Assembly: GCA_963667515.2 (NCBI GenBank)
Contig: CAXXXY010000011.1
Location: forward strand, 186,001 to 250,000
Direction of reading: 5' to 3'
Origin: VYDC01 sp963667515
Lineage (GTDB): Bacteria > Chloroflexota > Dehalococcoidia > UBA2979
DNA: 64,000 nt
Made by a program: the position numbers and the translations under genes. The notes below the pieces were generated by a model that made no database searches, had not been told where the DNA came from, and saw only the letters and a program-made list of their open reading frames with translations. Positions 34,882 to 45,074 of the stretch are shown here, one piece after another. Numbering within the stretch: position 1 is the stretch's first letter; the number at the start of each line of letters is the position of its first letter.

Positions 34882-36333
34882 CCTGACGTGGGCGTCGACG
34901 GCGCCTCGACATCGGCCTCGATCAGCCGCTTGAGCGAGCGTCCCTCCTCCACCCCAGTGGTCGGCGCCCGCGCTCTCGGCGCCGGTCCACGGCTGCGGGT
35001 TGCCCCACACCACCAGCGCGTGGCTGCTGCTCGCCTCGACCAGCTCGGCGAGCAGCCACTCGCGCTGCGCCGCGCCCAGCATGCTCGGCTCGCCGCCCGG
35101 CAGCTCGTCGAGCCCGCGCACGGAGCGGCCGTCCGTGAGGATCACGCGCACCCGGCCCCCCGTGAACGCCTGGTGGATCGGCGCGTCGCCGTCGCCGGCG
35201 ACCGTCGGGTAATGCGGCACGCTCTCGCGGTAGCTGAGGCGCGCCGCCTCCCGCGACGGCGAGAAGGCGCTCGAGTCGTTGCCCGCGAAGTCGTGGTCGT
35301 CCGAGACGTAGCCGATCGGCACCTCGCGGAAGAGCGCGGCCTGCGCGGGCGCGGTGAGCTGCCGTCCCAGCGCGTGGCGGAAGCGCGCGGGGTTGTTCGA
35401 CTGGATGTTCGCGTAGTGGAGGTCGCCCAGCGCGAGGTAGAGGTCGGGCCGCGCCTCGCGGATGGCGTCGAAGACGGCGCCGTTCGAGCCGAAGCGCGCG
35501 CATGAGGCGAAGGCGACGACCAGGCTCTGCGGCCCCTCGGCGAAGGTCGCGAAGCTCCCCGCCCGCACGAGGTCGAGCGCGCCGTCGACCTCGATCGCGT
35601 AGTGGTAGCGCGTCGCCGGCTCCAGGCCGCGCACGGGGAGCGCGACCATACGCCCGCCCGCCTCGCTCGCCGCGGCCGCCTCGGAGTAGCTCGGCGCGGC
35701 GAAGGTGGGATCGGCGCTGACCGCGAGGCGCACGCGCGTCGACTCGGCGCGCAGCCTCGCGTTCACCTGCGCCGAGCGCGTGGTCACGGCGCCCGCCCAC
35801 GCCCACTCGACGGGCGAGTCCGAAAGCGTGACGAGCGTCGACTCGGGGTGCTCCGGCCCGAAACAGTAGTCGTGCACCTGCTGCGCCGCGAGCCCCCCGG
35901 CGGAGAGCCCCAGCACCACCGCGACCGCGAGGATCGCGTCCTGCCACAGCACGTGGCGGCTGGCCCAGTCGGCGAGGAAGAGCAGCCCCGGGCCGAGGTA
36001 GAAGAGCGCGACGATGAAGGCCGTCGTGGGCGGGAACGCGACCTCGGCGACCACGCCCAGCGAGACCGCCGAGGCGGTCAGCAGCAGTCCGCCCGCGAGC
36101 TCCGAGCGCCAAGCAACGCCGATCGCGAGCCGGCCGCCGAGCGCGAACAGCACCTGCAGCACACGCTCGTCGCCGGGCTCGTCGGGGGTCTCGATCGGTC
36201 CCAGGGTGAGCCGGTAGCCGACGAAGACGAGGAAGGCGAGCAGCGCCCACACGCGCGCGACCGTGCGCTCCTGCCGGCCGTGCCGCGCGATCGGCCCCAC
36301 GACGCGCCGCCAGCGGACCGCGGGCGTGACCAC
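34878..36333 (-). pseudogene. PhoD-like metallophosphatase with membrane N-terminus, damaged C-terminus
   Basis: Four to five membrane helices (residues 25-145) precede an extracytoplasmic domain with a fibronectin-like part (LSDSPVEWAWAGAVTTRSAQ) and a PhoD-like catalytic part: VVAFASCARFG, LALGDLHYANIQ, GYVSDDHDFAGNDSSAF and VVWGNPQPWTG. After DHWGG the frame runs off. Another frame gives VEEGRSLKRLIEADVEAP and a TAG stop at 34878 overlapping the ferredoxin stop, so a frameshift lies near 34960. The usual last metal-binding segment (GDVH-type) is also missing, implying a deletion. GAGGAGG precedes the GTG at 36333. Confidence 0.72.
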
Positions 36334-36554
36334 CGAGCCTCCTCGGCGAGCAGCCGCGCGAGGGCTGGGAGCTGCATCGACGTTCGCGCGCGCGGCCGCG
36401 CGGCGTCAGGGACGAAGGTCCCGGACGCACGGGGAGCGCCGGGCCTGTGGCGCCGGCCGGCGCGGGCTACGCTGGCGACCGGCCCGCGTCGCGGCTCGGC
36501 CCGAGCGGCACGCTGCGGGCATGGGCGCCGCGCGTGGCGCGGAGGGCGGCATCG

Positions 36555-37786
36555 GTGACCGCACGACTGCGCGCGCTGCTGCTCGATCCCGGGCGCGCCC
36601 TCGCGCACGCGGCGGCGGCGGGCGCCGCGGCGACCGTGCTGCTCGTGACAGGCGTGGTGGCGCTCGGCGGCGGCCTCGGCGGGTGGCTGCTCGCGGGCTG
36701 GCTCGCCCTCGCGCTGGCCGACGCCGGCTTCGTGCTCTGGCGCCGCTTCCTGCACGCCGCGCTCGAGGGCTACCCCGAGCACATCCCGGAGCACGGGCAG
36801 GCGCTCACCGGCTCGATCTCCAGCACGGTGGTGCTGGACTACGACCGCGGCACCGCGGAGAAGCGCTACCACCCCACGCTCTTCGTGCGCTCGCTCTACT
36901 GGGTCTCGTTCCAGGCGCCGTTCCCCTACAGCGCGAACGCCGACGCGCTGGAGGCGGCGCGGCACCGCCGAGCGGTGGTGGGGCTGCTCTGCCGCTACTG
37001 GCTCGGCATCGACCCGGTCGCCGGCGTGGTCGAGATCCGCGAGGACGAGGAGGGCTACGCCTTCGTGACCGAGCTGGTGCCGGGCGGCGCCCCACGCGAC
37101 CGCCCCCGCGCGAAGGCGTTCCTGCACAGCCTCACGGGCCGCTTCCTGAAGGCGGGGCTGCCGCCGTGGCAGGTGGCGCACTACAACCCGCGAGCGGTGG
37201 GCAACCTGGTCGAGACGCCCGACGGCGGCTACCACCTCATCGACCTCGAGTCGAACCTGGTCGCGCCGTTCCTGCCGCCGGGGGCAATCGTGCGCGCGGT
37301 TCGCCTCGGCCAGTACCCGTCCTTCGACGACGTGGACGTGGGGCGGCTGCGCGCCTACATCGCGGCGGAGCGCGAGCCGCTGCGCGCCGCGCTGGGAGAG
37401 GAGGCGACGCGCACGCTCGATCGCGAGGTCGAGGCGCTGGCGCACGCGCAGACCGCGTGGCTCGCGGGCGAGCGCCGCTGGCCGAGCCGGCTGCTGCGGC
37501 TGACATTCCGCCTCGTCGACGTGCCGAGCTGGGTGCGCGGCGTGCGGCGTATCGCCGCGAGCGGCAGGGCGACGCCTTCTTGCGCTCCGCGATCGACGAG
37601 TGGCGCGCCGAGGGGCGGCTGACCGCGGACGAGGCGGTGACGCTGCGCCGGGCGCTCGCCAACCCGGAGGTGGCGCTGGTCATCGCCAACCTCGGCGTCC
37701 ACCTGGCGATCACGGTGCCGCTGCGCTTCCCCTTCGGCTCGCTGACCCGCTTCTCGTGGACGCTTGCCTCGCGGCTACGCGCGTAG
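36555..37786 (+). pseudogene. Membrane-anchored protein with kinase-like segment, one frameshift
   Basis: I do not recognise this family firmly. It has two membrane segments (ATVLLVTGVVALGGGL and LLAGWLALALADAGF), then a soluble region with VAHYNPRAVGNLVETPDGG and YHLIDLESNLVAPF that resembles the catalytic and metal-binding loops of LPS/protein-kinase-like folds. The frame slips near 37567, after which AFLRSAIDEWRAEGRLTADE and RFPFGSLTRFSWTLASRL complete it at 37786. The GTG at 36555 is chosen because a TACGCT hexamer lies about 85 bases upstream; a GTG at 36447 is the longer option. Function unknown. Confidence 0.5.
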
Positions 37787-37831
37787 TGGCGCGCGCTGCG
37801 ACGGCGCGGCTCCGCGCACACGGCGCGGCGC

Positions 37832-38790
37832 GTGCACTCGATCCCGGTGATGCTCGTGACGCTGCTGCTGAGCGTCGGCGCGGGCGCGTACCTCATCTCG
37901 ACGCCGCTGCGGCAGCACGCCGCGCTCGAGGTGGTCGCGCTGGACGGGATGCTGCGGCACCTGCCGCTCGGCATCCACCGGCGCTTCCGCCTCGCCGAGC
38001 TGATGAGCTGGCTCGCGCGGCCCAAGCCGGCGCCGCTGGATCGCGCGGCGGCGGGCGGCCTGCTGCCGGCGCTCGCCCTGAGGGGGCGGCAGGCGCGCTC
38101 CGCGTGGCGGCCGCTGGCGCTGGCGGCCGGCGTGAACGCGAGCGTGCTGGCACTCGCGACGGCGCTCCACCACGGCCTCGACGCCGACTTCGCCTTCGGC
38201 GAGCGCGGCCTGATCGCCACCCTCGACACCGTCGAGCTGCTCGCGGCGGGCGCGCTCGGCATCCTCGCCTTCCGTCTCTTCTGGCGGGGCGGGGACGAGC
38301 GGGCCGACGCCACCGAGCGCGGCGGCATCTTCCTATGGGGCGTCTCGGGCGTGGGCCTGATCGCGTTCGCCATCGACGACTTCCTCTCGATCCACGAGCG
38401 CGCAGGGGCGTGGGTGGCGGACAACGTCGGCGTGCTGCCGCTGCTCACCAACAACGTCGACGACATGATCACGCTCGCCTATGGCGTGGCCGGCCTCGTG
38501 GTGCTCCACCTCTTCCGCCACGAGCTGATGGCGCTGCGCCCCTCCTCCGCGATCTTCGCGGCCGGCGTGGTCGCGGCCGGCGCCATGCTGCTGCTCGACG
38601 CCTACGGGCGCGGCCTCGTCGCGGGCGCCGAGTCCCCCGCGCAGGTGACGGCGGTGGGCTGCTGCTGGTCGCGCACCTCGTGCGCTACGCGGAGGTGCGG
38701 GCGGCGCTCGGGCGCCCGCTGCCGGCGCCGCTCCCAGGAGCAGCGACCGCGCGCAGCGGCCGTGGCACGCCCCGGCCGATCGGGTCCTAG
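37832..38790 (+). pseudogene. Multi-pass membrane protein with D/E-x-H motif, one frameshift near the end
   Basis: Six or more hydrophobic stretches are visible (VMLVTLLLSVGAGAYL, LALAAGVNASVLALATAL, LLAAGALGILAFRLF, SGVGLIAFAIDDFLSIHE, and later helices). The motif FAIDDFLSIHERAG recalls FLAVDETVMLHARLL in the membrane protein at 52158, suggesting a common family with a conserved acidic-His helix. The frame slips near 38655; LLLVAHLVRYAEVRAALG continues in the next frame to 38790. Start GTG 37832 is a guess. The family and role are unknown; the gene follows the kinase-like gene by 45 bases, so they may be cotranscribed. Confidence 0.5.
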
Positions 38791-38860
38791 CGCGGCGGCG
38801 AGCCCTCGAGCATCCGCCGCCGGCCCGCTCTCGCCGCGCCGCGGCTCGGACGCGAGCGCG

Positions 38861-41473
38861 TCACTCGGAGCGGCCGCGCGGGCGCTGGTGCTCGGACGGC
38901 TTCGCGGTCAGCAGGTCCAGCAGCGCCTGCCAGTGCCGGCTCAGCAGGTACTGGCCCACCAGCGCGGCGACCGTGGCGATGAGCACGACGATCCACGCCG
39001 CGGCCGGCACCTCGGTGAAGGCGAAGAAGTCGCGCAGCCAGCCGACGCGCACCACCAGCAGCAGCGCGCCGAGCATCGCGGCGGCGAGCCCGACCGTGAG
39101 CAGCGGGCGCAGCGGCGAGCGCCAGTCGGCGCCCTCCAGCCCCAGCACCTCCACGACGTAGGCGACGCCCACCACCACGATCGTCACGGAGACGAGGGTG
39201 CGCGCCTCCTCGATGTCGCGGCTCAGCAGCCCCTCGACCAGGAACTGCACGATGATCGCGGAGCCGGCCAGCGCCACCCCGGCGGGCAGCGCGAAGCGCA
39301 GCACGGCGCGCGTGAAGTCGCGGCCCGCGTCGCGCGGCGGCACGCCCACGGAGATGAACAGCGCGGGGATGCCCAGCGTCAGCAGCGACATCACCGACCC
39401 CTGCCGCGGCAGGAACGGGAAGTCCAGCCCCAGCAGGTTCGTGACCAGGATCAGCAGGTAGGCGTAGACGCTCTTGGTGAGGAAGAGCTTGCTCAGCCGC
39501 GCCGCGTTGCCGAGGACGAACGTGGCCTCCTGCGCACCGCGTATCAGCGCGCCGAACGAGTCCTCCAGCAGCACGATGCCCGCGACGGCGCGCGCCGTGG
39601 CGGTGCCGGACGCCATCGCCACGGCGACGTCGGCCGCCCGCAGCGCGCGCACGTCGTTGGCGCCGTCGCCCACCATCGCGACGAAGTGGCCGCGCCCCAC
39701 CAGCGCGCGCACCAGCCGCTCCTTCTGGCGCGGCGTGATGCGCCCGAAGACGGAGGCGGACTCCACCACGCCACCCAGCTCCTCGTCGTCCAGCGTCTCG
39801 ATCTCGTCGCCGGAGATCGCGCCGCCCGCCAGCGGCACACCGAGCTGCGCCAGCAGCGCCGACACCGTCTCCGGGTTGTCGCCGGAGATCACCTTCGGCT
39901 GGATGTCGAGGCGCTCCATCAGTTCGAAGGCGCCGCGCACCTCCTGGCGCAGCTCGTCGACGATCGTGACGAGCGCCAGCGGGCGCAGCGCCGGCAGCGG
40001 CGCGTCCGGATCGGGCAGCGCGTCGGCCTCGGCGAGCACGACCCCGCGCAGCCCCTCGGCGGTGGCGAGACGGTAGTCGCCGCGCAGCCGCGCGGCGTCG
40101 CGCGCGCCGCGACCGTCGCCCGTCGCGCCCCCGGCGGCAGCCGCGAGCAGCGTCTCCGGCGCGCCCATCACGATCACGCGCCGCTCGGGCGCGCCCCCGC
40201 CGCCGGCCTCGAGCGCCGTCGCGCTCCAGCGCCGCGCCGAGGAGAACGGCACGCCGTCCACGGCACGCGCCGGCCCCGCGCGCGCCCCCAGCGACTCCGC
40301 CAGCGCGGCCGCGGTGCGGCTCTCGCCCGCCGTGGCGCGCGCGAAGGCGCCCAGCCACGGCACCCAGCGCTCGGCTCCCGCCTCGGCCTCGGCGCCGGCC
40401 CCGGCGTCGGCCTCGCCCGAAGCGGTCAGCGACGGCGCCCACACGATCGCCGCGACGTGCAGCCGGTTCGTGGTCAGCGTCCCCGTCTTGTCGAGCGCGA
40501 TCACGTCCACGTAGTTCAGCGCCTCGACGGCGTGGATGTCCTGCACGATCGCGCCCGAGCGGGAGACGCGCAGAGCGCCCACCGACGTGACGACGGTCAT
40601 CCCCAGCAGCAGCCCGACCGGCACGACGGTCGTGACGGTGGCGGTGGTCGCGCGCAGCGACTCGCCGAAGCCGCGGTCCTGCACGTTGAACTGGATGAAG
40701 AGGGCGGCCGCCAGCAGCCCCGTCGCGATCAGCAGCACGCGCAGCAGCCGCGCGAAGCGATAGGTGAGCGGGCTGGCGCGCCGCACGATCTCGCGCGCGT
40801 CGGCGGTCAGCCGTACGGTGTAGGCCTCGACGCCCACCCGCTGCGCCGAGTAGTAGCAGTCGCCCGCCACGCAGAAGCTGCCCGAGCGCAGCTCCTCGCC
40901 GGGCCCGCGGCGCACCGGCTCCGACTCGCCGGTGAGCAGCGACTCGTCGACCTCGGCGACCCGCGCCAGCACGCGGCCGTCCGCGACCACCTGGTCGCCC
41001 GACGCCAGGTGCAGCAGATCGCCCTGCACCACCTCCTCGGCGGGGATCGATCGGGCGACGCCGTCGCGCACCACCGTCGCGGACGGCGCGCTGAGCGCGC
41101 GCAGCTCGCGCAGCCGGCGCGTCGCGATCAGCTCCTGCACCGTCGCCGCGGCGACGTTGGCCGCCACGACGCCGCCCACGAAGAGCCCGTCGCGGAAGCC
41201 GCCGCTCGCGAGCAACGCGAGGATCAGCGCCGCGAGCACGATGTTGAAGAACGTGAGCGCGTTGGCGCGCACCACGTCGCCGTCGGTGCGGTGCCGCGCG
41301 GTGTCCACGTTGGCGCGGCCCGCCGCGGCGCGCGCGGCGGCCTCGGCAGCGCTCAGCCCCGGCGCGGGCGGGCCGTCGTCGAGGGTGACCGCGGGCTGCG
41401 CGCCTGCCTCGCTCGGCTCGTCCGGGCCGGGCGCGCCGGCGGGCGGCTCCCCCGTCGTCGGCTCCCCCGTCAT
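38861..41473 (-). CDS. P-type cation-transporting ATPase (CtpE-like)
   Basis: This 870-residue ATPase has the actuator motif LTGES at 180-184, the M4 motif PVGL at 285-288, phosphorylated Asp328 in DKTGTLT, GDNPET in the nucleotide domain and the hinge MVGDGANDVRAL. About ten membrane helices are predicted; no N-terminal heavy-metal domain is present. PVGL rather than CPC or PEGL sets it near CtpE, a mycobacterial Ca2+ importer; Ca2+ is therefore a plausible but unproven ion. The Pro/Glu-rich first 35 residues are likely disordered. A long plus-strand frame in the same region is an antisense shadow. Confidence 0.9.
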   Translation of the reverse strand: MTGEPTTGEPPAGAPGPDEPSEAGAQPAVTLDDGPPAPGLSAAEAAARAAAGRANVDTARHRTDGDVVRANALTFFNIVLAALILALLASGGFRDGLFVGGVVAANVAAATVQELIATRRLRELRALSAPSATVVRDGVARSIPAEEVVQGDLLHLASGDQVVADGRVLARVAEVDESLLTGESEPVRRGPGEELRSGSFCVAGDCYYSAQRVGVEAYTVRLTADAREIVRRASPLTYRFARLLRVLLIATGLLAAALFIQFNVQDRGFGESLRATTATVTTVVPVGLLLGMTVVTSVGALRVSRSGAIVQDIHAVEALNYVDVIALDKTGTLTTNRLHVAAIVWAPSLTASGEADAGAGAEAEAGAERWVPWLGAFARATAGESRTAAALAESLGARAGPARAVDGVPFSSARRWSATALEAGGGGAPERRVIVMGAPETLLAAAAGGATGDGRGARDAARLRGDYRLATAEGLRGVVLAEADALPDPDAPLPALRPLALVTIVDELRQEVRGAFELMERLDIQPKVISGDNPETVSALLAQLGVPLAGGAISGDEIETLDDEELGGVVESASVFGRITPRQKERLVRALVGRGHFVAMVGDGANDVRALRAADVAVAMASGTATARAVAGIVLLEDSFGALIRGAQEATFVLGNAARLSKLFLTKSVYAYLLILVTNLLGLDFPFLPRQGSVMSLLTLGIPALFISVGVPPRDAGRDFTRAVLRFALPAGVALAGSAIIVQFLVEGLLSRDIEEARTLVSVTIVVVGVAYVVEVLGLEGADWRSPLRPLLTVGLAAAMLGALLLVVRVGWLRDFFAFTEVPAAAWIVVLIATVAALVGQYLLSRHWQALLDLLTAKPSEHQRPRGRSE

Positions 41474-41569
41474 GCCCGCATCCTACGCGCCCGCGCCCGC
41501 GGGCCCCCACGCGCGGCACGCCGCGGCCACCTGAGCGCGCGCGCCTGAACGACCACGGGCCGCATCGCC

Positions 41570-41575
41570 TAGAAT
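41570..41575 (+). promoter_or_regulatory. -10-like hexamer TAGAAT for the GNAT gene
   Basis: TAGAAT, 62 bases upstream of the ATG at 41638. No obvious -35. Confidence 0.4.
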
Positions 41576-41637
41576 GCGGCGAGCCCGGCCGGACGGCGGC
41601 GAGGCTCGGGCGCGACACACCGGCGCGAGGGGGCACG

Positions 41638-42228
41638 ATGACGAGCGGCGCGACGGCGGTGCTGACCACGGTCACGGCTGGCGGGCGGCAGTTCGCGCTG
41701 CGCTACATGACCGCCGCCGACCGCGACGCCTTGCTGACGTTCGCGCGGGCGTTGCGCACGCACGACCTGCTCTTCCTGCGCCGCGACATCACCGAGGGCG
41801 ACGAGGTCGACGCCTGGATCGCCGACCTCGAGCACGGCGAGGTGAGCACGATCCTCGCCGTCGACGACGCTGGCGCCGTGGTCGGCTACGCCGCGGTCGC
41901 GCGCAACCACCTGCGCTGGATGCGCCACGTCGCCGAGCTGCGCGTGCTGGTGAACGAAGAGTCGCGCGGCTCGGGCGTGGGGCGCGCGCTGACGCAGGAG
42001 GCGTTCCGCGTCGCCGCCGACACCAGCGTGCGCAAGATGATCGCGCGCATGACGCTCGACCAGCCCGCCGCGATCCACGTCTTCCGCCGGCTGGGCTTCC
42101 GCTCGGTGGCGCTGCTGCCCGATCATGTCATCGACCCGGCCGGCAACAGCTACGACCTCGTGGTGATGGAGCAGGACGTGTCGAGCTACGAGGCGACGCT
42201 CGAGAAGCTGGACCACCCCTCCGGCTGA
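41638..42228 (+). CDS. GNAT-family N-acetyltransferase
   Basis: This 196-residue protein has the GNAT fold with the acetyl-CoA loop (R/Q-x2-G-x-G) as ESRGSGVGRALTQEAF at about 114-129, preceded by strand beta-4 AELRVLVNEE. The first 30 residues are extra. It ends IHVFRRLGFRSVALLPDHV, typical of acyltransferases acting on small molecules or protein N-termini. No ligand can be assigned. A TAGAAT -10-like hexamer lies 62 bases upstream. It sits between the divergent P-type ATPase and the convergent acetate kinase remnant. Confidence 0.88.
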   Translation: MTSGATAVLTTVTAGGRQFALRYMTAADRDALLTFARALRTHDLLFLRRDITEGDEVDAWIADLEHGEVSTILAVDDAGAVVGYAAVARNHLRWMRHVAELRVLVNEESRGSGVGRALTQEAFRVAADTSVRKMIARMTLDQPAAIHVFRRLGFRSVALLPDHVIDPAGNSYDLVVMEQDVSSYEATLEKLDHPSG

Positions 42229-42231
42229 GGC

Positions 42232-42966
42232 CTATCGCCCCGCCTGCGTCCCGCCCTCGCCCGGCAGCCCCTGCCCACGCAGCAGCTCGGCGCCGTCGCG
42301 CGCGAGCATCCGCTCCTCGTCGACGGGGACGACGAGCGCCGCGATCGGCGAGCCCGCTGTCCCGATCGACCCGCCCGCGGCGGCGTTGCGCTCGATGTCG
42401 AGCGTGAGGCCCAGCGGGCCGAGCCGCTCGCAGATGCGCGCGCGCAGCTCGGGCTGGTGCTCGCCGATCCCGCCGCCGAAGACGACGGCGTCGGCGCCGC
42501 CGAGCGCGGCGAGGTAGGCGCCGAGGGCGAGCCGCACGCGGTAGCAGAAGAGGTCGAGCGCGAGTGCGGCGTCTGCGTCGCCCGCGGCCTCGGCGGCCAG
42601 CAGCTTGCGCGTGTCGCCGGAGCGGCCCGAGAGGCCCAGCAGCCCCGAGCGCTCGTTGAGCCAGGGCACCGCCTCCGCGGGGCTCACGCCCTCGCGCTCG
42701 GCGAGCAGCGTCGCGAGCGAGGGGTCGACGTCGCCCGAACGCGTCGCCATCACCAGCCCCTCGAGCGGCGTCAGCCCCATCGTCGTGTCGATCGAGCGAC
42801 CGCCCGCGACGGCGGCCGCCGAGCAGCCCGCGCCGAGCTGCAGCGTGACCAGACGCAGCTCGGCGGGCGGCCGTCCGAGCATGCCCGCCGCGCCCTCGGC
42901 GAGGCAGCGGTGCGCGAGCCCGTGGAATCCGAAGCGGCGAATACCATGGCGCTCGGCCAGCTCGCG
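42232..42966 (-). pseudogene. ackA: Acetate kinase, N-terminal half deleted
   Basis: Residues equivalent to the last ~250 of about 390 remain: HGIRRFGFHGLAHR (catalytic His region), TLQLGAGCSAAAV with SIDTTMGLTPLEGLVM, DVDPSLATLL, RSGDTRKLL, and GGADAVVFGGGIGEHQPELR. The motif order is that of AckA, but the phosphate-binding N-terminus (MxILVINxGSSS-type) is missing, replaced at about 42966 by the ftsX-like fragment on the other strand. The active site of ASKHA kinases needs both halves, so this is non-functional. The lesion is a clean join, not a gradual decay. Confidence 0.85.
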
Positions 42967-43497
42967 CGTGCCCCCGGCGGGGAGCAGCGTGGAGGCGGCG
43001 CAACGCGCGCTCTTCGGTAGCCCGGGCGTGGCCGCCGTGCAGCCGGTGACGCTCGCCTCCGACCTGGTCCGCGACGTGATGGAGCAGTTCACCAGCATCC
43101 TGCCGATCGTGGAGGGGGCTGCGCTGCTGCTGGCGCTGCTGATCGCTTTCAACGCCGCCTCCATCAGCGGTGACGTGCGGCAGCGTGAGAACGCCACGAT
43201 GCTGGCGTTGGCGTACGGGTGCGCTCCGTGATGCGCGTGCAGGTGCTGGAGAGCTTCGCGATCGGCGTGCTGGGCTCGGCGCTGGGGCTGGCGGGCGGCT
43301 ACCTGCTGCTGCGCTGGATCGTGGACTCGCTGTGGCCGCGCATCCAGCCCGACCTCGGCGTGCAGGTGGTGCTCTCGCCCGCGGGGCTCGCGCTGGTGCT
43401 GGCGCTTGGCGTGCTGGCGGTGGCGGCGGCGCCGCTGCTCACCGTGCGCCGCCTCCGCGGTATGGACATCCCCTCGACCCTCCGCGTGATGGAGTAG
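42967..43497 (+). pseudogene. FtsX-like ABC permease, 5' part missing and frameshifted
   Basis: This is the C-terminal part of a FtsX/MacB-type permease: EAAQRALFGSPGVAAVQPVT, then VEGAALLLALLIAFNAASIS (helix) and the loop DVRQRENATMLALAYG. A frameshift at about 43225 moves to RSVMRVQVLESFAIGVLGSA, LAGGYLLLRWIVDSLWP and APLLTVRRLRGMDIPSTLR, ending at TAG 43497. RENATMLALAYG plus MRVQVLESF is the conserved inter-helix loop of these permeases. The first about 250 residues and any ATPase partner are missing. The junction with ackA is head-to-head. Confidence 0.78.
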
Positions 43498-43517
43498 CGC
43501 GGAGGCCGCGCGGCTAG

Positions 43518-44569
43518 CTGTAGTTCCCACGTAGGTTGTTGACAGGATGAGGGGCCTCGCCCGCTGCTGTGTGTGACAGCACGGCAGTAGCGAGGAGAGG
43601 ACACCCTCATGGCCCATCGTAACGCGCGGCTGACGCCGCTGACCCGACTCGAGCTCGTGCGGGAAGTGGACGCCGGCTGGCCCCAGGCTGAGGTCGCTCG
43701 CCACTTCCGCGTCTCCCGCCACACCGTTGCCAAGTGGCTGGGGCGCTTCCGGACGGAGGGAGCGGCAGGGCTCGAGGACCGCAGCTCCGCCCCGCGCGCG
43801 CATCCCCGGCGCACGCCGCCCGAGCTGGAGCGACGCATCTGCGCCGTGCGACGCACGCAGGGATTCGGGCCGCATCGCATCCAGTGGGCGCTCGGGGTCG
43901 CCCGCTCCACGGTCTACGCCGTGCTGCGGCGCCGCGGCCTCAACCGGCTCGACCGCCTGCACCGCGTCACCCGGGAGCCGGTCCGCTACGAGCACGACGC
44001 CCCCGGCGACCTGCTGCATCTCGACGTGAAGAAGCTCGGGCGCGTCCCCGAGGGCGGCGGCAAGCGAATGGCGCCTGGCTTCGCCGAGACGCGCTCCGGG
44101 CCGCATTCGCGGCGTTCGCTGGGGCTGGAGTACCTACACGTCGCCGTCGACGACCACAGCCGTTACGCCTACGTCTCCGTCCTGCCCGACGAGCGTGGCG
44201 CGAGCTGCGCCGCCTTCCTCGAGCAGGCGCTCGCGGCCTTCCGCCGGCGTGGCGTGCGCGTGCGCCGGGTCCTGACCGACAACGCGAAAGCCTACACCGT
44301 CGCCCGCAGCTTCCACGGCGCCGCCGCTGCCGCAGACGTGCGGCTGTCGCACACGCGGCCCTACCGCCCGCAGACGAACGGCAAAGCCGAGCGTTTCATC
44401 CAGATCCTGCAGAACGAGTGGGCCTACGCCCGCCCCTACCGCTCCAACGCCGAGCGGCTGCGCCAGCTCCCACGCTGGCTCTACCGCTACAATCACCGCC
44501 GACCGCACGGCGGCGTCGGCGGGGCCGTCCCCGCCTCCCGCCTGTGAACAACCTTCCTGGGTAGTACAG
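43518..44569 (+). mobile_element. IS481-family insertion sequence, copy B (complete, 1,052 bp)
   Basis: The ends are 29-bp imperfect inverted repeats with 24 matches, starting CTGTAGTTCCCACGTAGGTT at the left and CTGTACTACCCAGGAAGGTT read inward at the right. CTAG is duplicated on both sides (43514-43517 and 44570-44573), matching the NCTAGN target of IS481. Compared with copies C and D it has a Thr for Ala substitution near transposase residue 49. The right CTAG contains the amber stop of the minus-strand VOC gene. It lies 16 bases after the ftsX-like stop. Confidence 0.95.
43609..44547 (+). CDS. IS481-family transposase, copy B
   Basis: This 312-residue transposase has an N-terminal helix-turn-helix (QAEVARHFRVSRHTVAKWL, about 27-45), a linker with a second helical segment and the rve DDE core with Asp139 (LHLDVKK), Asp224 (LTDNAKAY) and Glu261 (NGKAERF). 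It cuts and joins DNA for the 1,052-bp element. GAGGAGAGG lies upstream of the ATG. Compared with copies C and D one residue differs (Thr49). No frameshift is present, so it could be active. Confidence 0.95.
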   Translation: MAHRNARLTPLTRLELVREVDAGWPQAEVARHFRVSRHTVAKWLGRFRTEGAAGLEDRSSAPRAHPRRTPPELERRICAVRRTQGFGPHRIQWALGVARSTVYAVLRRRGLNRLDRLHRVTREPVRYEHDAPGDLLHLDVKKLGRVPEGGGKRMAPGFAETRSGPHSRRSLGLEYLHVAVDDHSRYAYVSVLPDERGASCAAFLEQALAAFRRRGVRVRRVLTDNAKAYTVARSFHGAAAAADVRLSHTRPYRPQTNGKAERFIQILQNEWAYARPYRSNAERLRQLPRWLYRYNHRRPHGGVGGAVPASRL

Positions 44570-45034
44570 CTAGCGGCCGGAGCGCCGCTGCCGCGCTGCC
44601 TCCGCGATCGCCTTCGGGTCGTCGTAGCTCCTCGTGTCCAGCTCCCACTGCACGCCATGCGGGTCGACGAGGACGAGCAGCTCGCCGTCCCGCTCGGCGA
44701 GGACGGTGCACCCCGCCTCGCGCGCCCGCGCGCGAACCAGCCGCAGCTCCTCCGCGCTCACCTGCAGGCCGACGTGGTCGAGCAGGCCGGCGGCCGCCTC
44801 CGGGAGGTCGGGGCGCTCCGACAGCGCCAGTCGGAGCGCGTCGCGCTGGAGGAAGGCAAGCGTGGGCCTCACGCCCGCGGCCTCGATGGCGTCCCGTGGG
44901 GCGTCGACGGGGAGGTGATCCGGCACCGGCTCGCGCCAGGCGACCGCCATGCCGAAGAGAGCGGCGTAGAGCGCCTCGGCGGCCGCGAGGTCACGGACGT
45001 TCAGATTCACGCGCGTCACGCCGAGGTAGCGCAT
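44570..45034 (-). CDS. Single-domain VOC protein
   Basis: This 154-residue protein has one VOC module: YLGVTRVNLNVRDLAAAEAL, then RPTLAFLQRDALRLALSERP, LLDHVGLQVSAEELRLV (His ligand) and VDPHGVQWELD (His/Glu ligand). The two ligand pairs in the paired-beta-alpha-beta arrangement suggest a metal-binding enzyme such as a bleomycin-resistance-like or lactoylglutathione-lyase-like protein, active as a dimer. Its TAG stop lies within the CTAG where IS copy B inserted, so the insertion left the reading frame untouched. Confidence 0.85.
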   Translation of the reverse strand: MRYLGVTRVNLNVRDLAAAEALYAALFGMAVAWREPVPDHLPVDAPRDAIEAAGVRPTLAFLQRDALRLALSERPDLPEAAAGLLDHVGLQVSAEELRLVRARAREAGCTVLAERDGELLVLVDPHGVQWELDTRSYDDPKAIAEAARQRRSGR

Positions 45035-45074
45035 GGCGCGGCGAGTCTACGCCGCGCCATCGGCGCTGGGCGGC

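Noticed and set aside
37832..41548. 1,238-residue open frame on the plus strand
   Set aside because: Only the first part (to about 38655) has membrane-protein character; the rest is antisense to the P-type ATPase.
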